Source: an uncultured Bacilli bacterium
Lineage (GTDB): Bacteria > Bacillota_I > Bacilli_A > RF39 > UBA660
DNA length: 45,082 bases
Reading direction: 5' to 3'
Assembly: GCA_934096315.1 (NCBI GenBank)
Contig: CAKOLT010000006.1
Span: forward strand, 1-45,082
Below the pieces are notes generated by a model. The model did not search any database. It was not told the origin of the DNA and worked only from the letters and a program-made list of their open reading frames with translations. Numbering within the stretch: position 1 is the stretch's first letter; the number at the start of each line of letters is the position of its first letter. Positions 25,878-34,252 of the stretch are shown piece after piece. A program made the position numbers and the translations under genes.

Positions 25878-26903
25878 TTATTTTATAAACATAGAGTCTC
25901 CAAAAGAGAAAAATCTATACTTATTTTCTACTGCACTTTTATAAGCATTTAGTATTATATCTCTTGAGGTAAAGGCACTAACTAACATTATTAAAGTTGA
26001 TTTTGGTAAATGGAAATTAGTAATTATTCCTTGTACCGCTTTAAACTTGTATCCAGGATATATAAATATATCAGTCCAGCCACTTGTGGGGATAAATGAA
26101 TTATATTTATTCATTACAGTCTCTAGTGTTCTGGTAGTAGTGGTACCTACAGAAATTATTTTTCTGCCTTCTTTTTGGGCTTGATTTAAAATATCTGCGG
26201 TAGTTTTTGAAATACTGAAGTACTCGCTGTGCATTTTATGCTTAGTTATATCTTCTTCTGTTACTGGTCTAAATGTACCTATTCCCACGTGAAGTGTTAT
26301 ATAGCATATTGTTACACCTTTATCAGATATTTGTTTTAATAATTCTTTTGTGAAATGAAGTCCAGCGGTAGGAGCTGCAACACTTCCGACATTTTTCGCA
26401 TATACAGTCTGGTATCTATCTTTATCTTTTAGTTTTTCTTTGATATATGGAGGAAGGGGCATACTACCTAGTTTATCTAGTATTTCCATTAAAATTCCAT
26501 CATATATTAATTCAAACTCTTTGATACCATCTTCTTCTTCTTTTATACATTTTGCTTCAAGTAATCCTGATCCGAAGGATACAATTGTACCTACTTTAAC
26601 CCTTTTAGCGGGTTTAACTAGTGCTTTCCATGTTTTATCATGGACATTATTTAATAAAAGTAGTTCTATATTTGCTAAGGTATCTTTTTTTATACCTATT
26701 ATTCTTGCGGGTAATACCTTGGTATCATTAAGTACAAGGATATCACCCTTATTTAAATAGTTAATAATATTTTTAAATTTTTCATGTTTTATTTCTCCAG
26801 AAGTTTTGTCTAGAACCATTAATTTAGAGTCATCCCTATTTTCAAGGGGAGATTGAGCAATTAATTCTGGAGGTAAGTTATAATCAAAATCTTCTATATT
26901 CAT
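25878..26903 (-). CDS. queA: S-adenosylmethionine:tRNA ribosyltransferase-isomerase QueA
   Basis: QueA transfers and isomerises the ribosyl part of SAM onto preQ1 in tRNA to make epoxyqueuosine. Landmarks: FDYNLPPELIAQSP, VLNDTKVLPARI, PTAGLHFT, HVGIGTFRPV and NFHLPKSTLIMLVSAF. I start at the ATG at 26901-26903, preceded by AGAGGA; the frame to 26924 runs into the promoter. No tgt gene lies next to it, unlike in many Bacillota. Confidence 0.95.
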   Translation of the reverse strand: MNIEDFDYNLPPELIAQSPLENRDDSKLMVLDKTSGEIKHEKFKNIINYLNKGDILVLNDTKVLPARIIGIKKDTLANIELLLLNNVHDKTWKALVKPAKRVKVGTIVSFGSGLLEAKCIKEEEDGIKEFELIYDGILMEILDKLGSMPLPPYIKEKLKDKDRYQTVYAKNVGSVAAPTAGLHFTKELLKQISDKGVTICYITLHVGIGTFRPVTEEDITKHKMHSEYFSISKTTADILNQAQKEGRKIISVGTTTTRTLETVMNKYNSFIPTSGWTDIFIYPGYKFKAVQGIITNFHLPKSTLIMLVSAFTSRDIILNAYKSAVENKYRFFSFGDSMFIK

Positions 26904-26928
26904 AAATAATCCTCTTTCAAACAAATAT

Positions 26929-26937
26929 ATTATAACA
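26929..26937 (-). promoter_or_regulatory. Extended -10 promoter of the queA-dnaG-rpoD operon
   Basis: On minus TGT-TATAAT sits about 25 bases before the queA ATG. No clear consensus -35 is visible, consistent with an extended -10 promoter. Confidence 0.6.
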
Positions 26938-27008
26938 CATATTTTCGTAAAAACGTAAAATAAATTACTTAAAAGTTAATTTTTATTGTAAATATATTAA
27001 ATGAAAGT

Positions 27009-27035
27009 AAAAAATATGGAAAATTCTCCATATTT
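27009..27035 (-). terminator. Rho-independent terminator of ybeY-dgkA
   Basis: Stem AAATATGGA/TCCATATTT followed on minus by a T6 run, six bases after the dgkA stop. Confidence 0.8.
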
Positions 27036-27040
27036 ATATA

Positions 27041-27415
27041 CTACTTAAATATATTTAGTATCTTAGGTAAAAATATTATTACTCCGATAATTGCTGAGAA
27101 TATAGACATAATTAGGACGGAGGAAGCAGATACATCTTTTATAATTTTTGCAAGACTATTATATTTAGTAGTATATAAGTCTACTACTTTCTCTAAGGCG
27201 GTATTTATTAATTCCAAGATTAATACAAAGTTAATGAGAAGTAGAATTATAATAAATTCAAATGTAGAGACTTCTAGAAGATATGCTAGTGATAAGGCAA
27301 TCATACCTATAATTATTTCTCTAACAAAGTTTTTTTCGTGAGCAAGTACAAAGTTTATACCGTCTATACAATTTCTAAAACTATCTTTAAATGTTCTTTT
27401 ACCTTTTAATTCCAT
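27041..27415 (-). CDS. dgkA: Diacylglycerol/undecaprenol kinase DgkA
   Basis: Small integral-membrane lipid kinase of 124 residues with three transmembrane helices. The signature ELINTALEKVVDL followed by AKIIKDVSASSVL is present. In Gram-positives this family phosphorylates undecaprenol and so feeds cell-wall lipid carrier recycling. It overlaps ybeY by 17 bases, the standard ybeY-dgkA pair. Confidence 0.95.
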   Translation of the reverse strand: MELKGKRTFKDSFRNCIDGINFVLAHEKNFVREIIIGMIALSLAYLLEVSTFEFIIILLLINFVLILELINTALEKVVDLYTTKYNSLAKIIKDVSASSVLIMSIFSAIIGVIIFLPKILNIFK

Positions 27416-27839
27416 AATTATCTAATAGCTCCCTTTGTTTATCAAACATTTCTTTTTCTTCTTCTTCAGTTAAGTGATCATACCCAAGAAGATGTAATAT
27501 ACCATGAGTTGCTAAAAAGCATATTTCTCTTAGAGTGGAATGCTGATATACTTTAGCTTGATTATATGCAGTGTCCACTGATATATAGATGTCTCCAAGG
27601 GTTCTAAATGGTTTATTTATATTTTTTTCGCCTTCTTCAAAGGCAAAGGATATTACATCAGTTGCTCTATCTACATTTCTATATTCTTTATTTATTTTAT
27701 GTATTTCTTCATCAGTCACAAATGTTATATCAAATATACAGTTAGATAAGTTTAATTTTTTTATTACATATTCTATATAGTTAGAGACTTCTGGTAACTC
27801 TGGTATTTCTTTATTAGTGTTATTAATTACTTCGTACAT
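27399..27839 (-). CDS. ybeY: Endoribonuclease YbeY (rRNA maturation)
   Basis: YbeY is a zinc-dependent RNase needed for 16S rRNA 3'-end maturation and ribosome quality control. The motif HGILHLLGYDH provides the three zinc histidines, and the upstream block YRNVDRATDVISFAF is typical. The 146-residue length is normal. It leads the ybeY-dgkA pair. Confidence 0.95.
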   Translation of the reverse strand: MYEVINNTNKEIPELPEVSNYIEYVIKKLNLSNCIFDITFVTDEEIHKINKEYRNVDRATDVISFAFEEGEKNINKPFRTLGDIYISVDTAYNQAKVYQHSTLREICFLATHGILHLLGYDHLTEEEEKEMFDKQRELLDNYGIKR

Positions 27840-27852
27840 GGTTCCTCCTTTT

Positions 27853-28467
27853 TTATGACGTTAGTCCAAATAAATTAATATCAAATCCATAGATAACTAT
27901 TATAACAATAATTGCTATAATAAGCAAGTTTAAAATACTATTATTTTTTAATCCTGGTATTTTACTCTGGAGAACGTCTACTACTACATATAGGAGGAAG
28001 CCTATTATTCCCCCGATAACATTTAGTATTATATCATCTATATCAAATACTCTACCTATATAGTACTGGACTGTTTCTATAGTGCATGTTAGTATTATAG
28101 TTAGAATAAGGGGTAGTGTTAGTTTTTTGCTTTTTAAGAAGTAAGAGGCAAAGAATCCAAAAGGGATAAACATTATTATATTGCCTACTATATTTTTTAT
28201 GAATTTAGGGGTTCCAAAGTCATAACGGAATATTTCTTTAAATGGGATAAAGTTGTTGGTACCAAAATTTACATCTTGGTAAGTTACTACATGGAATAAG
28301 CATAAAGCATATATTATAAATATTAACATTAATAGTTCTTTATATAAGACTATTTTCTTTTTTCCTTTGAATAAGTATGCAAGTCTTAGGGATACTGCAA
28401 TTACTATAGCAATTAGTATAGTAGGCCATGTATCACTAAATACATCTAGAAAGATATTTTTAAACAT
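27853..28467 (-). CDS. VanZ-like family membrane protein
   Basis: Five or so transmembrane helices over 204 residues with the VanZ-like pattern: a first helix, then CLFHVV, FIPFKEI, a GNIIMFIPFGFFAS helix, ETVQYYIGRVFDIDDIILNVIGG (cited in part by its RVFDIDDI core), and a last helix. VanZ relatives give low teicoplanin resistance in some strains, but most are of unknown function. It lies 19 bases downstream of the large surface-protein gene. Confidence 0.85.
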   Translation of the reverse strand: MFKNIFLDVFSDTWPTILIAIVIAVSLRLAYLFKGKKKIVLYKELLMLIFIIYALCLFHVVTYQDVNFGTNNFIPFKEIFRYDFGTPKFIKNIVGNIIMFIPFGFFASYFLKSKKLTLPLILTIILTCTIETVQYYIGRVFDIDDIILNVIGGIIGFLLYVVVDVLQSKIPGLKNNSILNLLIIAIIVIIVIYGFDINLFGLTS

Positions 28468-28485
28468 TATATTACCCCTTTCTTA

Positions 28486-30384
28486 TTAATTAGATACTGT
28501 GTATGGGTTAGAACTTGTGCCTGTTCCTCCGGTAATCATGATGTCTTTATTTAAATAGAATGTTGGATACACAAAGCTACCAGACCTAGTGCCGTCAACA
28601 TTGTCAACAACATTACCTGGTGAGGCAACAGCGAATGCACGAGAATCAACGGACGAAGATGGTGTCAATAACCACTGCAATTTTGATGTATCTATCAACC
28701 AATTCATATTCTTACAACTTGTTTTGTAGTCACTTAAATTAGTGCCCGTTGCACATGTTTTTCCTGCCGCATAGCCATAATCTGATGGATACATCAAGGC
28801 TATCTTTCCTTCCCAATAATATGGTCTACTATCATTGTATCTTCCATTACGGTATCCTGTACGAGTTCTTTCATATGTATACATTGTTGTTGTTGTTATT
28901 TCTGATGTATTATGTCCTGCTAGATAATATCTAGTATCTCCTACTAACCCTTTTGCAGTACTACTTAACTTATAATTAGTAAAATCTACACTTATTCCGC
29001 TTTTATTATAATAGTCATATACCTTCCCTTTATGAACATCATCACTCCACCAGATACCAGCATTAAGTATCATCATAAGATAACTGCCAGTTATAGTTTC
29101 ATTACTATAGTTGGCTATAATATTATTTCTTGTATCTGTTGGTGCTGCCCATATATTTTTAGATGTTCCACTTGAATCATAGTCCCATGCAAAGGTATTT
29201 ACTGTACCATCTGTAAGAGGTGTTGCTTTTTTTAACTTTAATCTATTAGTACTTGCTAACTCATCATAGATACTACCTATTATTCTATATAAATGTTTAT
29301 CTGGACATGTTGTACTTCCTTCATAATCTAAACATATATAGTTATCAGGATTAGCCCCATAATATCTATAATCATCTACCGCAGGTATTACTTCTCCGGT
29401 AACACTATCAGTACTACTTATTTCATCATGGTGGACTTTATATACTCCATTTCCATTATCACCACTTGTTCCATCATCTAGAGTTTTTACTAAGTCTACA
29501 GCTTTTACTGAACCCCATTCATATTTAGATATTGTTTTAGATGATGAGGTAGTAATATTTAATTGTTTGACTGAGTTATTACTTATTGTAAGATTATTAT
29601 TAGTAGATGTATAATCACTTCCTTTAGATAAACTGAAATTACCACTTGCTATAACTGTATTAGCATTATTTTTGACTTCTATAGTATGGTCCCCTACTGG
29701 AACATCATATAATACATATTTTCCTTCACTATCGGTAGTAGTAGTTATTGGATCACTATGGACAGTAATAGTAGCATTAGGTATTGGGTTATTACTACTG
29801 TCAAGTAGGTTACCCATTATTGTATAACTGTCTTTAAGTACAGCGTTTTCTCCACTTGCTCCGAGAATGAAGTTAAATGATTTACCTCCCATAGTACTTG
29901 GGTTATCTAAATTACCATTTATGTAGATATATAGTGTATATTTACTTGTTACACCGTTTGTTAATGTAGTGGTATCTAATAGTGTATATACTGTATCAGT
30001 GGTAGCACTTGCAAAATTTCCACTACTTACTGGGGTAGTAGTATCGTTTTTGTCATATAACTCCCATACAAAGCTAGAATCTTTTAATTCGTCATCAATA
30101 GATACTACTTTTAGGGTAAGTCTTGCTGTTACATCACTACATTCTGGGGTCATACTAATATCTTTTGATATTACATTGTTAGTATCATCTTTTGATAAGG
30201 CGGGTCCAAAAGATTTACCAGAAATGTTTACTCCAGCATTATATACTATATCACATGATTCAATATTAAATGTTACGTTTGTTCTACTGCTACTCCACTT
30301 AAGGTAAGCATAGCTTGCAGATAATGCTAGAGATATTATGAGTGCTAATAAAATTATTAATTTAATATTATTTTTAGTCTTCAT
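28486..30384 (-). CDS. Large surface protein with Ig-like, carboxypeptidase-regulatory-like and lectin-type (FGE/CLec) domains
   Basis: This 632-residue exported protein has an N-terminal membrane anchor (~9-27), a beta-rich domain (~30-180), a CarboxypepD_reg-like repeat (~188-245, SEGKYVLYDVPVGDHTIEV) and a C-terminal domain (~290-632). That domain shares its plan with the two DGR target proteins at 38.6 and 42.0 kb: YRIIGSIYD, ALMYPSDYGYA, WLLTPSSS and FVYPTFYLNKDIMITGG. The stretch corresponding to the variable repeat (about 28570-28680) does not match the template in this window. It may be a retired target, or the target of another template elsewhere. The small membrane gene upstream overlaps it by 11 bases. 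Confidence 0.85.
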   Translation of the reverse strand: MKTKNNIKLIILLALIISLALSASYAYLKWSSSRTNVTFNIESCDIVYNAGVNISGKSFGPALSKDDTNNVISKDISMTPECSDVTARLTLKVVSIDDELKDSSFVWELYDKNDTTTPVSSGNFASATTDTVYTLLDTTTLTNGVTSKYTLYIYINGNLDNPSTMGGKSFNFILGASGENAVLKDSYTIMGNLLDSSNNPIPNATITVHSDPITTTTDSEGKYVLYDVPVGDHTIEVKNNANTVIASGNFSLSKGSDYTSTNNNLTISNNSVKQLNITTSSSKTISKYEWGSVKAVDLVKTLDDGTSGDNGNGVYKVHHDEISSTDSVTGEVIPAVDDYRYYGANPDNYICLDYEGSTTCPDKHLYRIIGSIYDELASTNRLKLKKATPLTDGTVNTFAWDYDSSGTSKNIWAAPTDTRNNIIANYSNETITGSYLMMILNAGIWWSDDVHKGKVYDYYNKSGISVDFTNYKLSSTAKGLVGDTRYYLAGHNTSEITTTTMYTYERTRTGYRNGRYNDSRPYYWEGKIALMYPSDYGYAAGKTCATGTNLSDYKTSCKNMNWLIDTSKLQWLLTPSSSVDSRAFAVASPGNVVDNVDGTRSGSFVYPTFYLNKDIMITGGTGTSSNPYTVSN

Positions 30385-30688
30385 TTTCTATTTCTCCCTT
30401 TTTATAATTATATATGAATGTATTGTTATTATATTGAAGTTTTACTTTTTCTTCATCTATTATTTCTGCTACTATTGGGCAAGAAGATGTACATTTATAC
30501 TTAGAGAGATAATTGTTTATATTTTTTTGAGTAGTACATAAATTTTCTTTACACATATAAAAATATAAATATTCTTCTTTGGTTTCTTTTCCTTCCCAAG
30601 TAACTTTATATATAATAACTATGTAGAGTATAACTATTAATAAAACATATATACCTAATTTCCATAGGCCACTAAAAAACTTATTCAT
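30374..30688 (-). CDS. Small membrane-anchored protein preceding the surface protein
   Basis: The 104-residue protein has a transmembrane helix (~12-30) and a short outside domain with four Cys (YMCKENLC, YKCTSSCP) that could form disulfides. It overlaps the surface-protein start by 11 bases, so the two are coupled and may be exported together. No family is recognised. Confidence 0.7.
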   Translation of the reverse strand: MNKFFSGLWKLGIYVLLIVILYIVIIYKVTWEGKETKEEYLYFYMCKENLCTTQKNINNYLSKYKCTSSCPIVAEIIDEEKVKLQYNNNTFIYNYKKGEIENED

Positions 30689-30743
30689 ATTCCACCTACT
30701 TATCTACAATAATCTTATCATATTTATAAGTTTTTGTAAACTA

Positions 30744-30777
30744 AAAATAAGAACTTTTATCTAAATGTTCTTATTTT
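30744..30777 (-). terminator. Hairpin terminator of the HAD gene
   Basis: Stem AAAATAAGAAC/GTTCTTATTTT with a 12-base loop, overlapping the HAD gene stop. The tail on minus is T-rich. Confidence 0.65.
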
Positions 30778-31344
30778 GGGTTTCATACATTTGTAATCTA
30801 TTGCTAATAAATCTATTAGGGAGTTTATAGTTAGAAATGTGTAATCTATATTGTCTTTAGTATAGGTTTTCTCTGTAAATACTTGACTATCTTCATCAAA
30901 TAATATTCCTATACCTCCCTTTTTAGTAAACTCTATTAAATTAGGAGCATAGTCGTCTACTAAAATACTATTTTTAGGATTTACTACATCTGATTTTGAT
31001 ATGTGTTTGGCTACAAGAGAGACTGGTACTTCGTTTAGTTTTTCTTTGAAGAATCTTTTTTTAGCAATACCTTCCCCAACAGAATTGATATGGGTAAGTA
31101 TTGACAAATGTTTAAAGTTTCCTGTAGCAGATATTTTTTTAATATCTTCAATACTATTATTTATTGGGTTTGCTATTGTTAATAGTTTTTCCCAGTTTAT
31201 AGTAGAATAATATAGTTTTATTTTACTTTCCATGCCTGCATATGGTTTATAGTTTTCATCTATTAAGCCTTTTTTAATAAGATTTTCATATGTTATTTTT
31301 ATGGTGTCTAATATTACACCATCACAGTCTATATATAAATTCAT
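30757..31344 (-). CDS. HAD-superfamily hydrolase-like protein
   Basis: The 195-residue protein has HAD motif I as YIDCDGVILDT (nucleophile Asp and the second Asp two residues on) and motif IV as ILVDDYAPNL. A helical cap lies between. The layout is close to the deoxyribonucleotidase and uncharacterised HAD phosphatases of phages and Bacillota. Substrate unknown. It follows the thioredoxin-like gene by about 20 bases. Confidence 0.8.
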   Translation of the reverse strand: MNLYIDCDGVILDTIKITYENLIKKGLIDENYKPYAGMESKIKLYYSTINWEKLLTIANPINNSIEDIKKISATGNFKHLSILTHINSVGEGIAKKRFFKEKLNEVPVSLVAKHISKSDVVNPKNSILVDDYAPNLIEFTKKGGIGILFDEDSQVFTEKTYTKDNIDYTFLTINSLIDLLAIDYKCMKPKIRTFR

Positions 31345-31364
31345 TTAAATCCCCCTTTCTTTTA

Positions 31365-31886
31365 TTAACTATTTAGAAATGCAGATATACTGTCTTCTCC
31401 TTCAAAGTAGGATATTATTTCGTCATTTTGGACTTTGATTAAAGTTGGTGCTTTTACTTTTAATTCTTCAAGTACTTTAGCACTTGGATTACTCTCTTCG
31501 CTTACATAATTGGTATTTAAAGCATCTTTTGTATTTACTCTATATACTTTATCATCTAATTTACCAATACTGTTTTCAATATCAGATATTTTATTATCAA
31601 AATCATAGTAATATACGTAGTATACTTCTTCAGTTTGTCTGAATGTATTTTTTGCTAATATATTATTTTGTACTTGCACATTAGTCTCATTATTTTCTTT
31701 CTTACTTCCTAAGTTTATTTCTTTAGTTATGAATATAGCAGATAGTAAATAGAATATAAAGGCTACTAGTAGGACTGCTAGGACTACTATAATATATTTT
31801 TTAAAAGTTTTGTCATCTTTTGGGGTCATTTTGCTTATATCTTTGCCGTATTTTTTTGCGTATTTTCTTTTTTGTTCTCTTCCCAT
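31365..31886 (-). CDS. Membrane-anchored thioredoxin-like protein without CxxC
   Basis: A basic N-terminus (MGREQKRKYAKKYGKD) leads to one transmembrane helix (~30-55), then a linker and a ~100-residue extracytoplasmic domain. The order YYVYYYDFDN, KVYRVNTKD and APTLIKVQNDEI is that of a thioredoxin fold with the cis-Pro (APT) but no catalytic cysteines. I start at the ATG at 31884-31886, behind TGGAGGT; the TTG at 31901 overlaps that site. Function unknown, possibly a non-redox adaptor. Confidence 0.75.
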   Translation of the reverse strand: MGREQKRKYAKKYGKDISKMTPKDDKTFKKYIIVVLAVLLVAFIFYLLSAIFITKEINLGSKKENNETNVQVQNNILAKNTFRQTEEVYYVYYYDFDNKISDIENSIGKLDDKVYRVNTKDALNTNYVSEESNPSAKVLEELKVKAPTLIKVQNDEIISYFEGEDSISAFLNS

Positions 31887-32092
31887 ATTTTTTACCTCCA
31901 AGAGTATTATACATAAAAAGTATTAGTTTGTAAAGAGTATTTTATTCTTTTTGCGTTGCATTTTCTTGCCTATTCTAGGGTAAGGATATAATACTGATTC
32001 ATATTTTGTATCTTCAAAAAGTGGCAAAAAAGTGGCAGATCTATCTAACCTTCCAACTGATTCAATCTTTAAAACCTAAAGTACTCTACACT

Positions 32093-32665
32093 CTACTTTC
32101 TATCATCCTTATAAAGTACCCTCTTCTTAACTTTTAAATTATCTTGTTTATTTTGTAATTCTTCTAAAAAATCATTTTCCATATTCTCTATATCAATACT
32201 ACGTACTTTTCGTTTGGTAATTTCTTTATCTTGAGTTATCTTTTTTTCTTGTATTTTTTCATTTTTTAATTTTTCTATCATTTCTTCGATAAGCTGTATT
32301 TGAAACTCAGAAACTAATAATTTTCTACTTATTACTTTTGATACAACATCCATTGCTATTAATACTGGAAGACTTAATATTACAAGTAAACATGCAAAAA
32401 ATAAGTCATGTGTCGCCATAAATAATGCTGATAAGATAAAAACGAAAGTTGATGCTTTACTTGCGAAATAAATGTCTTTTAGTAAGTCTCTTTTCTTATT
32501 AAAATATATTTCAAACATCTCTTTATATTCATAAAGTAGTTCCATTTTGTTTTCTTTAGTTAATATTTCTTTTATGTTTTCATAGTTTTGTCTAATACTT
32601 ATTTCTCCATCATCACTAGTTACTATGATTAATTCATTATTTAATTCTACGTAATTTTTATTCAT
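32093..32665 (-). CDS. Membrane protein with cytosolic coiled coils
   Basis: Of 190 residues, ~1-60 form a charged helical domain, ~65-112 form two closely spaced transmembrane helices, and the remainder is a Lys/Glu-rich coiled coil. No family is recognised. It overlaps the tsaC start region by eight bases and is likely translated with it. Downstream lies a gap (31902-32092) where I see no convincing gene. Confidence 0.7.
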   Translation of the reverse strand: MNKNYVELNNELIIVTSDDGEISIRQNYENIKEILTKENKMELLYEYKEMFEIYFNKKRDLLKDIYFASKASTFVFILSALFMATHDLFFACLLVILSLPVLIAMDVVSKVISRKLLVSEFQIQLIEEMIEKLKNEKIQEKKITQDKEITKRKVRSIDIENMENDFLEELQNKQDNLKVKKRVLYKDDRK

Positions 32666-33689
32666 TTACTGCACTCTCCTTATATATATAATTATGGTTA
32701 CATGATCTAATTAGTCTATTCATAATAGCAAGACCTAGTCCTTCTTTTTTTACTCCCTCGATTATTATTATATCAGGGTTATATGTATCTGCTTTTCTAA
32801 GTAAGGTAAATATGTTATGGGATATTTCTTTTAAGTTATCTCCATAGTATAAGAATTTTTTACAAGGGATGTTTTTTAGAATAGAACTACCTATAATTAC
32901 AGAATCTTTTGTAGATATATTTTTTATATTATTAATTATCTCTTCTTTATTAGATATATATATTACCTTGCATGATGCTTTTGGAGCATAGTGTTTGTAT
33001 TTCATACCTGGGGATAAGGGTTTGTTTACGTCTTTGTTAAAGATATTGTCATCTACTTTTACATTGTTAATAACTTTTTCTATGTCTTCTTTGGTAATGT
33101 AACCAGGTCTTAGTATTACAGGCTCATTATTAATTACTCTAACTACAGTGGATTCTAAACCTATGTCTGTACTTCCTCCATCAATAATATAATCTACTTT
33201 ATCTTTAAATTCTTCGTATATATCATTTATGTTAGTGCCTGAGGGGCGACCGGATATATTAGCAGATGGTGCTGCTACAGGGAACTCTAAATGTTCTAAT
33301 ATGGCATGGATAGTTTTTTCTTTAGGGACTCTTATACCAACGGTATCTAGTCCTCCGGAAGTATTCATGGGTATTATGTCTTTCTTTCTTAAAATGATAG
33401 TAAATGGTCCCGGCATAAATGTTTTTATTAGTTTTCTTTCTATTTCATTATCTATATAAGCATATTTTCCTATGTCCTCGATATTCTTTAGATGGACTAT
33501 TAAGGGGTTATCTCCTTTTCTATTTTTAGCTTCAAATATTTTACTTACTGCTAATTCATCTAAGGCGTTTGCTCCGAGGCCATATACTGTTTCAGTGGGG
33601 AAAATTACTAGACCACTATTTTTTAGGGATATTGCTATTTTATCTAAAATATAAGGGGATATTTCCTTATTTACTTTAATTAATTCCAT
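32658..33689 (-). CDS. tsaC: L-threonylcarbamoyladenylate synthase (TsaC/Sua5 type)
   Basis: This enzyme makes threonylcarbamoyl-AMP from threonine, bicarbonate and ATP, the first step of t6A synthesis. The YrdC domain shows FPTETVYGLGANAL, KNRKGDNPLIVHL, PGPFTIIL and APSANISGRPSGT. The C-terminal Sua5 domain (~205-343) makes this the long form. The ATG at 33687-33689 follows TGGAGG by five bases; the upstream in-frame ATG at 33701 overlaps that site. With tsaE, tsaB and tsaD at 0.7-3.2 kb, the full bacterial t6A set lies within this window. Confidence 0.95.
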   Translation of the reverse strand: MELIKVNKEISPYILDKIAISLKNSGLVIFPTETVYGLGANALDELAVSKIFEAKNRKGDNPLIVHLKNIEDIGKYAYIDNEIERKLIKTFMPGPFTIILRKKDIIPMNTSGGLDTVGIRVPKEKTIHAILEHLEFPVAAPSANISGRPSGTNINDIYEEFKDKVDYIIDGGSTDIGLESTVVRVINNEPVILRPGYITKEDIEKVINNVKVDDNIFNKDVNKPLSPGMKYKHYAPKASCKVIYISNKEEIINNIKNISTKDSVIIGSSILKNIPCKKFLYYGDNLKEISHNIFTLLRKADTYNPDIIIIEGVKKEGLGLAIMNRLIRSCNHNYIYKESAVNE

Positions 33690-33759
33690 ACTTGCCTCCA
33701 TTTGATATATATTTTAACATAAAACTTATATTTTGGAAAGATTAAACTTTCAATTATAG

Positions 33760-33784
33760 TAAAAAAACCACTACTTGTGGTTTT
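33760..33784 (-). terminator. Terminator after the split surface-repeat gene
   Basis: Stem AAAACCAC/GTGGTTTT with a 5-base loop, followed by a T run on minus. It overlaps the stop of the downstream fragment. Confidence 0.8.
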
Positions 33785-33896
33785 GTCTAAAGAAAGGACA
33801 AGCACATCCTAAATAATCTTTATAAAATCTATTTATTGGACTTACTACTACGGCTTCGGTAGATTCTAGGTGTTCTCCGTTATTATAAGTTAACAT
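33771..33896 (-). pseudogene. Downstream fragment of the split DUF11-like gene
   Basis: A 41-codon frame beginning at the ATG at 33894-33896 (MLTYNNGEHLESTEAVVV...CACPFFRQNHK). The frame is open further upstream, through KYNNFFILRSK, to the A8 run in the preceding ORF. TYNNGEHLES resembles the final strands of DUF11-type beta-sandwich repeats, so I read it as the C-terminal end of the preceding gene. It has two Cys near its end. No ribosome site precedes the ATG. Confidence 0.55.
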
Positions 33897-33907
33897 GCAC
33901 TTACTTC

Positions 33908-34216
33908 TTAATATGAAAAAGTTGTTATATTTTTTTTGACACGGAATGTAATAGTAGTCTTTGATGATGGGGCAATATTTTCTAAAGTTATTTTTAGGGT
34001 ATGAGACTCCTTATCATAATTATACTGACTTTCCGTGGCTACAGTATCATTTATTATTACACTTCCTTCTAAAAACTCTACTAGGTTAGTGTCTATAACA
34101 TCAGTTATAACTGGGTTTTCATATGTTTCATCAGCTTGGTTATCTAACTCTATAGTATAGGTTAAGTCTCCAGTATATGTTCCCGTGGCAAGGGCTGTAT
34201 TGTTTAATTCGTTCAT
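33908..34216 (-). CDS. DUF11-like surface-repeat protein, frame broken at an A8 run
   Basis: About 102 residues of a beta-sandwich repeat: YTGDLTYTIELDN, YENPVITDVID, NPVEF-like LVEFLEGSVIINDT and a final TTITFRVKK, the pattern of DUF11/isopeptide-type domains. I start at the ATG at 34214-34216, behind AGGAAGGTG. The frame stops soon after eight As (minus strand; 33930-33937 on plus). With nine or six As it would run on to 33771 and give a protein of about 148 residues. No signal peptide is seen. Confidence 0.65.
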   Translation of the reverse strand: MNELNNTALATGTYTGDLTYTIELDNQADETYENPVITDVIDTNLVEFLEGSVIINDTVATESQYNYDKESHTLKITLENIAPSSKTTITFRVKKNITTFSY

Positions 34217-34252
34217 AGTCACCTTCCTACAATAATATATGTAAAGATGAGT

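Noticed and set aside
28570..28680. Third variable repeat made from the local TR
   Set aside because: Bases do not align to TR beyond protein-level similarity and the G/C homing run is absent; kept only as a possible target of another template.
31902..32092. Open stretch on minus (SATFLPLFEDTKYESVLYP...) between two genes, with a GTGGCAAAAAA near-repeat
   Set aside because: No start codon or ribosome site and a stop four codons upstream; could be a gene remnant but I cannot support it. No integrase or att repeat is visible.
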